A stretch of DNA of 64,000 bases from Smithella sp. GTDB taxonomy: Bacteria; Desulfobacterota; Syntrophia; Syntrophales; Smithellaceae. Position numbers and translations under genes: made by a program. The stretch covers positions 1 through 64,000 of the forward strand of contig SCVW01000025.1 in assembly GCA_007244375.1 (NCBI GenBank). Reading direction: 5' to 3'. Shown in pieces: positions 26,078 through 35,271 of this stretch (position 1 is its first letter; each line of letters begins with the position of its first letter). A model generated the notes under the pieces. It saw only the letters and a program-made list of their open reading frames with translations, searched no databases and was not told the DNA's origin.

Positions 26078-26785
26078 TCACTTTTCACCTTTCACATTCC
26101 CTTCAAGGTACTTAATTCCGGCGCGGGAATGGAGGTCGGTGCCGAAATGCGTATATACCCGCATTTTACTCAAAATGTTTGCTGTTTTTTGTGCCGCCTC
26201 TCCGTAAATTCCGAGAAAGCTTCCAAAGTTTCCCTGAAAGGCGCAACCGATATCTTTCAGATACTCTATCAAACGTGATGACTCATATTGTTTTGAATTT
26301 TTAGCATTGCGTTGCGAACCGGTGAATCCAAACCAGGATTTTTCCTTTTTCGCGGATGTGCTGAAAATACTGCATCGCTCCGGATGAGCAATCATGGGAA
26401 CAAAGCCTCTGCGTTTAATCAGGAAACATGCATCTTTGATTAACTCCGCCGATATATGAATGGGAATTTCCAGCATGATAAAATTTGTTTCACCCAGTGG
26501 CAGCGGATTTTCCAGATATCCAGACAGAAATTCATCCAGATAATACTCCCTGCCGGGGAAAAGCTCGAGATTTATATTTTCATTATTCAATCTTGTCTGC
26601 AAAGCCGCAAGTGAGTCTAAAACCAAATCGTTGTTCGCTTCATACACGCTTTTAATCAAATGCGGCGTGCAGTAAACACCGGTGAAGCCGGTTTTGCATA
26701 GAGCCGCCGACATTTCTACCGCTTCGTCAATGGTTTTAGGCCCATCGTCCAGGCCAGGCAGGATATGACAGTGAAAGTCGTACAT
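26078..26785 (-). CDS. CpsB/YwqE-type protein-tyrosine phosphatase (PHP domain)
   Basis: 235 residues of the PHP metallo-hydrolase type. DFHCHILPGLDDGP at residues 3-16 gives metal-binding His residues, EIPIHI and PMIAHPERC supply others, and the late TDLHSR completes the site. Such enzymes dephosphorylate the tyrosine kinase that controls polysaccharide chain length. The partner kinase lies two genes upstream. The last residues run into a GTGAA repeat (NVKGEK), so the C-terminus may be worn. The Mn-dependent phosphatase type is more typical of Gram-positive clusters. Confidence 0.85.
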   Translation of the reverse strand: MYDFHCHILPGLDDGPKTIDEAVEMSAALCKTGFTGVYCTPHLIKSVYEANNDLVLDSLAALQTRLNNENINLELFPGREYYLDEFLSGYLENPLPLGETNFIMLEIPIHISAELIKDACFLIKRRGFVPMIAHPERCSIFSTSAKKEKSWFGFTGSQRNAKNSKQYESSRLIEYLKDIGCAFQGNFGSFLGIYGEAAQKTANILSKMRVYTHFGTDLHSRAGIKYLEGNVKGEK

Positions 26786-26933
26786 GAAAAATCGTTCAAT
26801 GTTCTAAGTTCAAAGTTCTAGGTTAGAAAATTAATTAATTTAGAGATCGTTCAATGTTCTATGTTAGAAAAAATTAATTAAGAGATTGTTCTAGGTTAAA
26901 AAAATATAAAACGTTGAAATTAGAACGTTGTTT
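26786..26933. repeat. Short-period GTTCTATG/AATTAATTA repeat tract
   Basis: Repeats of GTTCAATGTTCTAAG and TTAATTAA type fill the gap between the phosphatase and the four-helix-bundle gene. No gene is seen. Confidence 0.6.
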
Positions 26934-27299
26934 TTATCCTTTTCGGTCTGTGTTTCTCAGATAACGGATGAATCCGTTTATTAAGTTGGTCAACTTTAAA
27001 CAATGCTCCGAAATGCAGGAAAAAGTATTCTTATCTATGTACCCTATATCCAAAGATGCATAGCTCAAGCTTCTCACTTCGGAAATAGACCCTCGTGCAA
27101 TTACCAGAAATTGTACAAATTCTTTATTACTGCCTCGATCAAAACCTTCAGCGATATTGGACATTACAGATATGGCCGCTCTTTGTATTTGATCCTTAAA
27201 CCCATAATCTTTTACGTTGGCATATTTTTTATAAATCTCTTTTACCAACAATCTTGCCTCTTTCCAGGATTCAATATCTTCAAATTTTTCTATTTTCAC
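26934..27299 (-). CDS. Four-helix-bundle protein (S23/IVS family)
   Basis: 121 residues. ESWKEARLLVKEIYKKYANVKDYGFKDQIQRAAISVMSNIAEGFDRGSNKEFVQFLVIARGSISEVRSL is the hallmark of the four-helix-bundle family first seen in 23S rRNA intervening sequences. Its molecular role is unknown; free-standing copies are common and often flank repeats. Here it sits between the Wzc-like kinase and its phosphatase on the same strand. The kinase stop is 41 bases away. It is probably a passenger rather than a pathway enzyme. Confidence 0.85.
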   Translation of the reverse strand: MKIEKFEDIESWKEARLLVKEIYKKYANVKDYGFKDQIQRAAISVMSNIAEGFDRGSNKEFVQFLVIARGSISEVRSLSYASLDIGYIDKNTFSCISEHCLKLTNLINGFIRYLRNTDRKG

Positions 27300-27339
27300 A
27301 TCTTCACCAATAAATAACTTTGAACGTAGAACTTTGAAC

Positions 27340-29769
27340 TTAGAACTTAAAGCCCTTTATTTTGCTTCTCAACTTCTCCGGCAGGTATTTTTGTAAATTA
27401 TCCCAGATGGCTTTTCTGCCGTTGGTTTTCTGTCCGTTGTCTGTATAATATCCGTAGCCATAACCATAGCCGTAGCCGTATCTTCTGCCGTAACGATAAT
27501 AACGACTGCCGTAATAGCCGTAGCTTTCGCCCTTACCGGTTTTGTCGTTCATTATAATTCCGGCGACGGAAGCCTGCAATGTGGTAAGTGTTTCGCGCAT
27601 GTGCTGTGCCGCCTTGACCGGTACACGTCCTGCTTCCATAATCAGAATTACTATATCCGAAATAGTGGCCAGAACCGGAGCATCGGTGACGGCCAGAACC
27701 GGCGGAGCGTCGATCAATACGTAGTCGTAGTTTTCCCGCTGGGTCAGAAGGAGTTGCCGCATTGCTTCCGAACCCAAAAGTTCCGAAGGATTGGGCGGAG
27801 TTGTTCCGGCGGTAATCAGGTCAAGACCGGGAATGCCGCTTACATGTTTTGCTTTTTCAAATGTTATATCTCCGGTTAATATCTCGCTCAGCCCGGGTGT
27901 TTTGCTGTGACCGAATCTTTCATGCAGTGAAGAACGGCGCAAATCGCAGTCGATAATAAGCACCCGCGCCCCTGTCTGGGAAATGACAACAGCTTCATTG
28001 GCAGTTATGACACTTTTCCCCTCGCCCTGAAATGTGCTTGTAAACAGCATTATCTTCTTTTGCTTGTTAATGGCGGTAAAATGAAGATTGGTGCGCAGTG
28101 AACGGAAAGACTCGGCAACAGCCGACCTTGGTTCGCTCTGCGTTATCAAAGGCTCTTCTTTAGTTACGCTGACGTTAGTTTTCGGCTCACGACCGTTAAT
28201 GTGCGGAATGATTCCAAGCAAAGGCAAACCCATAACCCGCTTTGCTTCCTCGGCATCCTTGATGGTATCGTCAAGATATTCCTGAAAGAAAACAAGACCG
28301 ATGCCCAACATACAGCCGAACAGCAATCCAAGGAGCAGATTTTGCGCCTTCTTCGGCTTTACAGGATTTGTGGGAGCAATGGCCGGATCAACAATATCTA
28401 TATTGCTGATGGTTGATGCCTTGGCAATGCGGGCTTCTTCATGTTTCTGCAGCAGGAAAGTGTAGATTCCGGCATTGACGCTGGTGATACGGGTAAGACG
28501 GGCAAGATCCCGCTCCGCCTCAGGAAGCGACCTCATTCTTTTCTCGTAATAGGACAGCTCGTGGGTAACGTTGCTCTTTTCCCTGGTCAGGTTGTTCAGA
28601 CTTGTTTCATATGTCGCTCGTATCTTTCTCTGAATTTCTTCTATCTGGCCATGAACGGTTTTTACCGCGGGATGGTTCTCGGTATAGTCGTTAAGCAAAG
28701 CTTTCTTCTGCACTTCCAGTTCCGACAGCTTTGATGCCATCGAAGCAACCAGCGGATCATCACGCATAATGGAAGGAGAGTAAATGGTTCCCTTGCGCAT
28801 AGAGCTCTTTAAAGCATCGAGGGCGAACTCTACCTGCTTTTTCCGGAGAATGACATCGGCACGCAGCTTTTCCATCTCCGATATTTTCTGAATGAGTTCC
28901 CTGGCTTCGTTATCGAGGCTGACAACTCCGGATGAGCTCTTGTAAACCTGTAAGTCCTTTTCCGAATTATCCAGTTCCTTACGTAGTCCCTGAATCTGTT
29001 CTTCCACAAAATTAACCGTACGGCTGGCTTCTTCCGACTTGAAAGAGATGTTCTGTTCCAGATACGATTGAACCAGTGTATTGACTACATCACGCGCCAG
29101 AACGGGATCGGTTGACGTATAAGAAACTTTAATGACACTTGTCATTCTTCCTACTTCAACTGCTTTGATTCCATTGCGTAGGCCTGTAACCACCTGATCG
29201 AACGGCAGGAGGGTTAGAGTAAACCTGTCTCCCTTCTCGCCTTTCACATCGCTCAAAAGAAGAGTAACGTCTTTTCCCTTAATAAGGTTTCCTGATTTGC
29301 CCTCTCCGACAAATTTTCCGTTACTGTCTTCGACTTTAAATATTCCGTCGCTGTTCAGCCTAATTTCATAAACAGGATCTTTCGACGTGGATGAAAACTC
29401 GATGATTCTGAAGGAAAGTCCGTCAGACATTTTACTCACCTGCCAGTCTAAATGCAGACGTTTTACTACCTGTTCGGCATTGGTACGCGATTTGAGTATT
29501 TCCAGTTCCGCGTTAACGGGATTGGATGTGTTGATAGCCAGTTCTCCCAACAGTCCGCCTTTCCCTTTATCTTCTTTTACGTGAAGGATGGCGGAGGCCT
29601 CGTAAATCGGTTTCATCATAAATGTGTACAAAGCCGCACAGATGAAAACGGCCAGAAACGCCGCAATAAACGTTTTCCATCGCCTCATGATGACGGCAAT
29701 GTATTCAAAAATGTCTTCCTGCTGGGGTCGCATGGGATTACCCTGTGACATGGGAGTGTTGGAATTCAT
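27340..29769 (-). CDS. Wzc-like polysaccharide co-polymerase with tyrosine autokinase
   Basis: 809 residues. An N-terminal Wzz domain with a membrane helix near residues 33-55, a long periplasmic coiled coil (about 240-430) and a second helix near 470-490 anchor it in the inner membrane. The cytoplasmic BY-kinase has Walker A FTSTFQGEGKS (about 572-582), Walker A' LLIIDCDLRRS and Walker B YVLIDAPPVL. The C-tail (about 745-780) is a dense tyrosine cluster (RYGYGYGYGYGYY) for autophosphorylation. It should control glycan chain length together with the Wza-like outer-membrane protein encoded upstream and the CpsB-like phosphatase downstream. Confidence 0.9.
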   Translation of the reverse strand: MNSNTPMSQGNPMRPQQEDIFEYIAVIMRRWKTFIAAFLAVFICAALYTFMMKPIYEASAILHVKEDKGKGGLLGELAINTSNPVNAELEILKSRTNAEQVVKRLHLDWQVSKMSDGLSFRIIEFSSTSKDPVYEIRLNSDGIFKVEDSNGKFVGEGKSGNLIKGKDVTLLLSDVKGEKGDRFTLTLLPFDQVVTGLRNGIKAVEVGRMTSVIKVSYTSTDPVLARDVVNTLVQSYLEQNISFKSEEASRTVNFVEEQIQGLRKELDNSEKDLQVYKSSSGVVSLDNEARELIQKISEMEKLRADVILRKKQVEFALDALKSSMRKGTIYSPSIMRDDPLVASMASKLSELEVQKKALLNDYTENHPAVKTVHGQIEEIQRKIRATYETSLNNLTREKSNVTHELSYYEKRMRSLPEAERDLARLTRITSVNAGIYTFLLQKHEEARIAKASTISNIDIVDPAIAPTNPVKPKKAQNLLLGLLFGCMLGIGLVFFQEYLDDTIKDAEEAKRVMGLPLLGIIPHINGREPKTNVSVTKEEPLITQSEPRSAVAESFRSLRTNLHFTAINKQKKIMLFTSTFQGEGKSVITANEAVVISQTGARVLIIDCDLRRSSLHERFGHSKTPGLSEILTGDITFEKAKHVSGIPGLDLITAGTTPPNPSELLGSEAMRQLLLTQRENYDYVLIDAPPVLAVTDAPVLATISDIVILIMEAGRVPVKAAQHMRETLTTLQASVAGIIMNDKTGKGESYGYYGSRYYRYGRRYGYGYGYGYGYYTDNGQKTNGRKAIWDNLQKYLPEKLRSKIKGFKF

Positions 29770-29821
29770 GAAAATCCTCTTTTATGCTTTATTCTTTTTT
29801 TACTCAATTACTTACTTTTCA

Positions 29822-29929
29822 TGTCATTTCGACCCCTTCGCTTTGCTCAGGGTAAACTCCGGGAGAAATCTTGCTTTTTATAATTTTACATCTTAAAGAT
29901 TTCTCGTCGCTTCACTCCTCGAAATGACA
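29822..29929. repeat. TGTCAT...ATGACA palindromic repeat
   Basis: A 108-base inverted repeat, TGTCATTTCGACC...GAGAAATCTT...AAGATTTCTCG...CGAAATGACA. GTGAA repeats (29935-29980) adjoin it. It lies in the wza-wzc gap and may act as a hairpin in the transcript. Confidence 0.75.
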
Positions 29930-29990
29930 AAAAGGTACTCTTCACTCTTCACCCTTCACCCTTCACTATTCACATTTCTTTAAGAGGTTC

Positions 29991-31100
29991 TTAATCACTC
30001 AAATATTTTATGGAAACGAACGGCTGAAGAAGCGCGCTGAATGCCTGAAGTGAAGGCAGTATTTCATTAATGGCGTCGTTCCAGTTTCCCAGACCGCTCT
30101 TGGGAACATAGACGATATCACCCTGCTGAAGCACAAAAGGCATAGCCTCGCCTCGTAATATTTTGTCGAAATCAACCACTATCAGTTCACCGCGTGTAGT
30201 AGAAAGCGAACGTATGATGCGGATATAACGAAAATCATGACCCGTGTCGCGCAGTTCTGCATTGGCAATTGCCTGAGGAAGTGTCAGGCCACCGGGAGGT
30301 ATTGATACAGGCCCGCCTTTTTTAACTGCGCCAAAAACAAAAACCAGTCTGTTTTTGTTGTCGGGAATGTATATGGTATCACCAGGCTTAAGCCAGACAT
30401 TATGACGCTGATCTCCTTTGGTAAGTAAATCACTGATATCTACCGGCATTGTTTTTTTATCCCGGATGAGTCTGGCGGAACTAAGATCGGCGGTGTTGTC
30501 GTAGCCGTTGCCCAGGGCAATGCCCTGTAAAAGGTTCAATGGTCTGTCCATGTAGAACGTGCCTGAGTTTCTGAATTGTCCCAGTAAATATAAAGGATGA
30601 CTTTTATATTCCCCAACTTCAACGATAACCCAGGGATCGTTCAGATATTTTTTCGCAACTTCCGTAATACGCCTTTGCGCCTGTGTTATCGTCAAGCCGC
30701 CGACTGGAATTTCACCGAGGTACGGCAGGTGAATTTTTCCGTCTCCGTCAACCCGGCTTCCGGAAGGAGCCTGAATTTTGCCTAGTTCGGAATAACTTGT
30801 AGTGTTGGTCAAACTGGAGAATTCCGGTTTGCCGCTGACATTTATAAAGAGAACGTCTCCCGAACCGATGGTGTATTCCGGCAAAGGAGCAGGTTCATTA
30901 AGTGGAAAGACCGTTACTACTTCTTCTGCTACAATCGCGCTGCCGGTTTTCGTTCCGCTTGCGACATTGGATTCACCAATGGGAATCTTCGCAACTGTGC
31001 CCGGAGATATGTCCCGATACATGGCACATCCTGCCAGAATTAGAAAGATCACAAGCAATGTAGATAAAATTGCAGAAGTGATGAATTTATTGAGTTTCAT
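29991..31100 (-). CDS. Wza-like polysaccharide export lipoprotein
   Basis: 369 residues with a lipoprotein signal: basic start, hydrophobic stretch and lipobox ILAGC, cysteine 25. EYTIGSGDVLFINVSG begins the polysaccharide-export domain, followed by IQAPSGSRVDGDGKIHLPYLGEIPVGGLT and SLBB-like segments (PLYLLGQFRNSGTFYMDR, VFVFGAVKKGGPVSIPPGG). It should form the outer-membrane exit pore together with the Wzc-like co-polymerase. It begins a candidate operon running from 31.1 kb downward; a promoter lies about 470 bases upstream. Confidence 0.9.
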   Translation of the reverse strand: MKLNKFITSAILSTLLVIFLILAGCAMYRDISPGTVAKIPIGESNVASGTKTGSAIVAEEVVTVFPLNEPAPLPEYTIGSGDVLFINVSGKPEFSSLTNTTSYSELGKIQAPSGSRVDGDGKIHLPYLGEIPVGGLTITQAQRRITEVAKKYLNDPWVIVEVGEYKSHPLYLLGQFRNSGTFYMDRPLNLLQGIALGNGYDNTADLSSARLIRDKKTMPVDISDLLTKGDQRHNVWLKPGDTIYIPDNKNRLVFVFGAVKKGGPVSIPPGGLTLPQAIANAELRDTGHDFRYIRIIRSLSTTRGELIVVDFDKILRGEAMPFVLQQGDIVYVPKSGLGNWNDAINEILPSLQAFSALLQPFVSIKYLSD

Positions 31101-31575
31101 TTTGGGTACCTTCTTAAAAGTTCAATGTTAACACCCTGTAAAAAGTGAAGGGTGAATGGTGAATCAACTACATGTAAAACGTGAAATGTGAAAAGTGAAA
31201 AAATACTGTTCAAAGTTCATCGTTTAAAACCTTTTTTGTCCTTCCGGCGCATCCGGCATTCGCCCGGCTTTGAATCGGGATTTACCCTGAAGGGCACTTC
31301 GCGGAATGACATATTCTTCCACCTCCGTCCCGATTGCATCGGAACACTTCTCCATGCATGCGCCGGACTATACGCACCAGCGGAGGACAAATATCGTGAA
31401 GGTTTATAACTATACATAATTCCTTAAAACATGGAACTATTTTTTTGTTTATAATTAACATAGCTCCGCCCTCTCAGTTACATAAGAGCAACCGACAGGC
31501 ATGATAAATACAACCTCCAAAGCGAATTTTAGAGAGTTTCGTTTCATCATTTTACATTTAAATTATCAACTGAAT
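31101..31575. repeat. Long leader region with repeats ahead of wza
   Basis: GTGAA repeats (31105-31215) and a diverged palindrome at about 31237-31311 (GTCCTTCCGGCG... CACTTCGCGGAATGACA). Beyond 31420 it is AT-rich unique sequence. No gene is seen. If the promoter at 31576-31604 is used, this is a leader of about 470 bases. Confidence 0.6.
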
Positions 31576-31604
31576 TTAATACCCTCTACGTCCGATTATG
31601 TCAA
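31576..31604 (-). promoter_or_regulatory. Promoter candidate for the wza-wzc operon
   Basis: TTGACA (31604-31599), 17-base spacer, TATTAA (31581-31576) on the minus strand. It is the best sigma-70 match between the aldo/keto reductase and wza genes. Confidence 0.45.
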
Positions 31605-31793
31605 TGGATAATATTATAAAATCTTGCAGAATCAAGGATATATGTCAACTTTGTGGAATTATTTCAAAAAAGGTTCAAAAAAGATTTGTTTACGTTATAT
31701 TTTAGCATGCGCCGTATGATGGGATATGGCATTTATTATTTTAGACCAAATCCCTTTGTGCATGTCATGACCCATTTCGTCATTGATACTTAA

Positions 31794-32836
<1,043 letters not shown>

Positions 32837-32944
32837 TTAATTGTCAGAACGTAACCGCTTTGTATCTATCATCACCGGTTGTGACTTAACATAAAATTAT
32901 TTAAGAAGGGGGAAAATATTGATGGCATACGTATTGATTTTAAA

Positions 32945-33021
32945 TGGTCGGGGCGGAGTGATTTGAACACTCGACATCCTGGTCCCAAACCAGGCGCGCT
33001 ACCAGGCTGCGCTACGCCCCG
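32945..33021 (-). tRNA. tRNA-Pro (UGG)
   Basis: On the minus strand it begins CGGGGCG and ends CGCCCCGACCA, so acceptor stem CGGGGCG/CGCCCCG, discriminator A and the CCA are all encoded. The anticodon stem-loop is CCTGG-TTTGGGA-CCAGG with anticodon TGG, and the T-arm has GTTCAAATC. It lies 14 bases after the rdgB stop on the same strand, so it may be processed from the end of that operon transcript. Confidence 0.97.
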
Positions 33022-33035
33022 ACTGTATAATTGTA

Positions 33036-33635
33036 TCAACTATTATTCAATTTTTCGGCAAGCTTTCTTCTAAGTTGAGCAAAAGCCTGCCCCCGATGAC
33101 TTACTTTGTTCTTTATTTCCGGAAACAGTTCAGCCGCCGTTTTTTTCAGCTCCGGCACAAAGAAAACCGGATCATAACCGAATCCGTTTTCCCCGCGGCG
33201 CTCATCGATAATCACTCCATGCCATTTCGATTCAAAGGAATCGTAACTGCCGTCTGTCTTATATAATACAAGAGCGCAACAGAAAAAAGCGGTTCTTTTT
33301 TCCTGCGGAATGTTTTTTAACTTTTTCAGAAGAAGGTCTATGTTATCTTCGTCCGTTGCCTTCTCTCCGGCATATCGGGCCGAATAAATTCCCGGCTCGC
33401 CGCCTAATGCATCCACCTGCAATCCTGAATCATCCGCCAAAACTGCCTCGCCGGTAAATTCTGAAATTATTTTTGCCTTTTTTAAGGCGTTTTCCAGAAA
33501 TGTACTTCCGTCTTCGATAATTTCAGGTACATTGGAATAGTCTTTCAGAGAAACTAATTCGATTTCCATTCCTTCGAGCATTTCGTTGATTTCCCTGACT
33601 TTTCCTTCATTACCGGAAGCAAAAACGATTTTCAT
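33036..33635 (-). CDS. rdgB: XTP/dITP diphosphatase (RdgB/HAM1)
   Basis: 199 residues. [19 protein letters not shown], then [27 protein letters not shown] and [22 protein letters not shown] are diagnostic of HAM1 proteins. It hydrolyses non-canonical purine triphosphates (dITP, XTP) to monophosphates, keeping them out of DNA. The ATG overlaps the rph stop by four bases (ATGA). Confidence 0.95.
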   Translation of the reverse strand: MKIVFASGNEGKVREINEMLEGMEIELVSLKDYSNVPEIIEDGSTFLENALKKAKIISEFTGEAVLADDSGLQVDALGGEPGIYSARYAGEKATDEDNIDLLLKKLKNIPQEKRTAFFCCALVLYKTDGSYDSFESKWHGVIIDERRGENGFGYDPVFFVPELKKTAAELFPEIKNKVSHRGQAFAQLRRKLAEKLNNS

Positions 33636-34369
33636 CCCTTCAGATCACCTACGATTTCTTTCTGCTTTTCGATAATCTGCCGAATGCCTCTTTCCGCCAT
33701 TTCAGTCATTTGTTCCATTTGCTCTTTGCTGAAAGGAATGCGTTCTGCCGTACCCTGCACTTCAATAAAATGACCCGATCCGGTCATGACAAAATTCATA
33801 TCCACTTCCGCCCGGGAATCCTCCTCGTATTCGAGGTCGAGAAGAGTCCGGCCTTCTATTATCCCGACGCTGACGGCAGACAGGAAATCATTGACAGGAA
33901 TTACATTTAATAATCCATCTCCCCGCATTTTTTTAAATAGATCAACCAGCGCGACAAATGCGCCGGTAATTGATGCCGTTCTGGTTCCGCCGTCAGCCTG
34001 AATAACGTCGCAATCCAGATATATTGTTTTTTCGCCGAAGGCGTTTAAATCGGTTACGGCACGAAGAGACCTGCCGATTAATCTCTGTATTTCGTGTGTT
34101 CGTCCTCCCAATTTTCCCCTTACCGACTCGCGCGCCGTTCTGGTCTGCGTGGACATGGGAAGCATTGAATATTCCGCAGTCAACCATCCCTTCCCTGTGT
34201 TTTTGAGAAAAGGCGCAGCTTTATCATCAAGGGAAGCCGCACAAATTACCCTGGTATTGCCAAACTCCACCAAAACAGAACCTGCAGCGTTCTTCAGATA
34301 ATTATTGGTAATGCTGATCGACCTTAGTTCGTCGAATTTTCTTCCTGACTTTCTTTCGATTTTAATCAC
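33632..34369 (-). CDS. rph: Ribonuclease PH
   Basis: 245 residues. Start [15 protein letters not shown], then [44 protein letters not shown] and [19 protein letters not shown] cover the RNase PH active site. It trims tRNA 3' ends phosphorolytically. The start is a GTG that overlaps the amidase stop by four bases. It is followed by rdgB and the tRNA-Pro gene. The pair rph-rdgB is a common bacterial arrangement. Confidence 0.95.
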   Translation of the reverse strand: MIKIERKSGRKFDELRSISITNNYLKNAAGSVLVEFGNTRVICAASLDDKAAPFLKNTGKGWLTAEYSMLPMSTQTRTARESVRGKLGGRTHEIQRLIGRSLRAVTDLNAFGEKTIYLDCDVIQADGGTRTASITGAFVALVDLFKKMRGDGLLNVIPVNDFLSAVSVGIIEGRTLLDLEYEEDSRAEVDMNFVMTGSGHFIEVQGTAERIPFSKEQMEQMTEMAERGIRQIIEKQKEIVGDLKG

Positions 34370-35058
34370 CTGTAAAATGATTTAATACTTTTGGCGATAG
34401 CCTTCGAGATTTCTGCCTGTGTATCCACGGAAAGTAATTTCTTTTTATCTTCAGGATTTGTTGCAAAACCCATTTCCACACTTACAGCCGGAATAAGTAT
34501 ATCATCCGTAACCGGCAAATCAGCTTTACGTAATCCCCTGTTTTTTCTCGGAAACAAAATATTCATATTGTCCTGAATAACTTTTGCCATTCTTAAAGAA
34601 TCATTCCGGCATTTATTTTTCAGCTGTGATTTATTATCTTTTGCCGCTTTCTTTCCTTTTACCGCGTCATCGCTGAATTCAGGATAATATATCTCGAACC
34701 CGGAAGCTTCTTTGCCAAATCCCCCGTTAACGTGAAGACTTAAAAAAAAGTCCGGATTGACTTTGTTGATGCTATCTTTGCGGTCTTCCATATCTACCGT
34801 TTTATCCGAATCGCGTGTCAAATATATTTCCAGATTATTTTCCCTGGCCAGCATCTGTTTTATCGATAACGCAACTGCCAGCGTAATATCTTTTTCGGAA
34901 ACATCTTTATTCAGCTTAATACCCTGTTCCTTTCCTCCATGCGCCGGATCGATAAGAATTATTTTCTTTTTACCCGCAGCGTATGATTCACCTGATATAA
35001 AAATCAATAAAGATGTTAAAATGCCAATGATCAATAATATTTTTTTCTTATCTAACAT
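34366..35058 (-). CDS. N-acetylmuramoyl-L-alanine amidase (Amidase_3)
   Basis: 230 residues from ATG 35058, chosen over an upstream GTG at 35067 because AGGTGG lies about five bases ahead. A signal peptide ([24 protein letters not shown]) targets it to the periplasm. The zinc ligands are in [18 protein letters not shown] and the catalytic [14 protein letters not shown]. It cleaves the amide bond between MurNAc and L-Ala, probably in cell separation. Upstream is the rel/spoT gene about 200 bases away. Confidence 0.92.
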   Translation of the reverse strand: MLDKKKILLIIGILTSLLIFISGESYAAGKKKIILIDPAHGGKEQGIKLNKDVSEKDITLAVALSIKQMLARENNLEIYLTRDSDKTVDMEDRKDSINKVNPDFFLSLHVNGGFGKEASGFEIYYPEFSDDAVKGKKAAKDNKSQLKNKCRNDSLRMAKVIQDNMNILFPRKNRGLRKADLPVTDDILIPAVSVEMGFATNPEDKKKLLSVDTQAEISKAIAKSIKSFYR

Positions 35059-35203
35059 AAATTCCACCTGTTCTGAATTCGCGCTTGCTTATAGCAGAGT
35101 CTCTTCGTTTGTCAATATTCAAAATAATGAGTCCCGAGTTTCAGAAGCAAAGCACATTGAAATTTGTAAGCCGAACTACCCAATCCTGATTTATCGGGAT
35201 TGG

Positions 35204-35239
35204 GAATTATCCCAGGAGCGAAGCGACGTGGGACACTAT
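35204..35239. repeat. GAATTATCCCAGG...GTGGGACACTAT repeat
   Basis: A short inverted motif (TCCCA/TGGGA) with fixed ends and a variable middle; the same ends occur at 57734-57769. It lies in the gap ahead of the amidase gene, downstream of rel/spoT. Confidence 0.6.
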
Positions 35240-35271
35240 AATTTATTAAAAATTCACATTCATGATTATGC

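Noticed and set aside
31217-31417. Minus-strand frame of 66 codons ahead of wza
   Set aside because: It is repeat DNA (CCGG/GGCACTTCGCGG type) read as protein.
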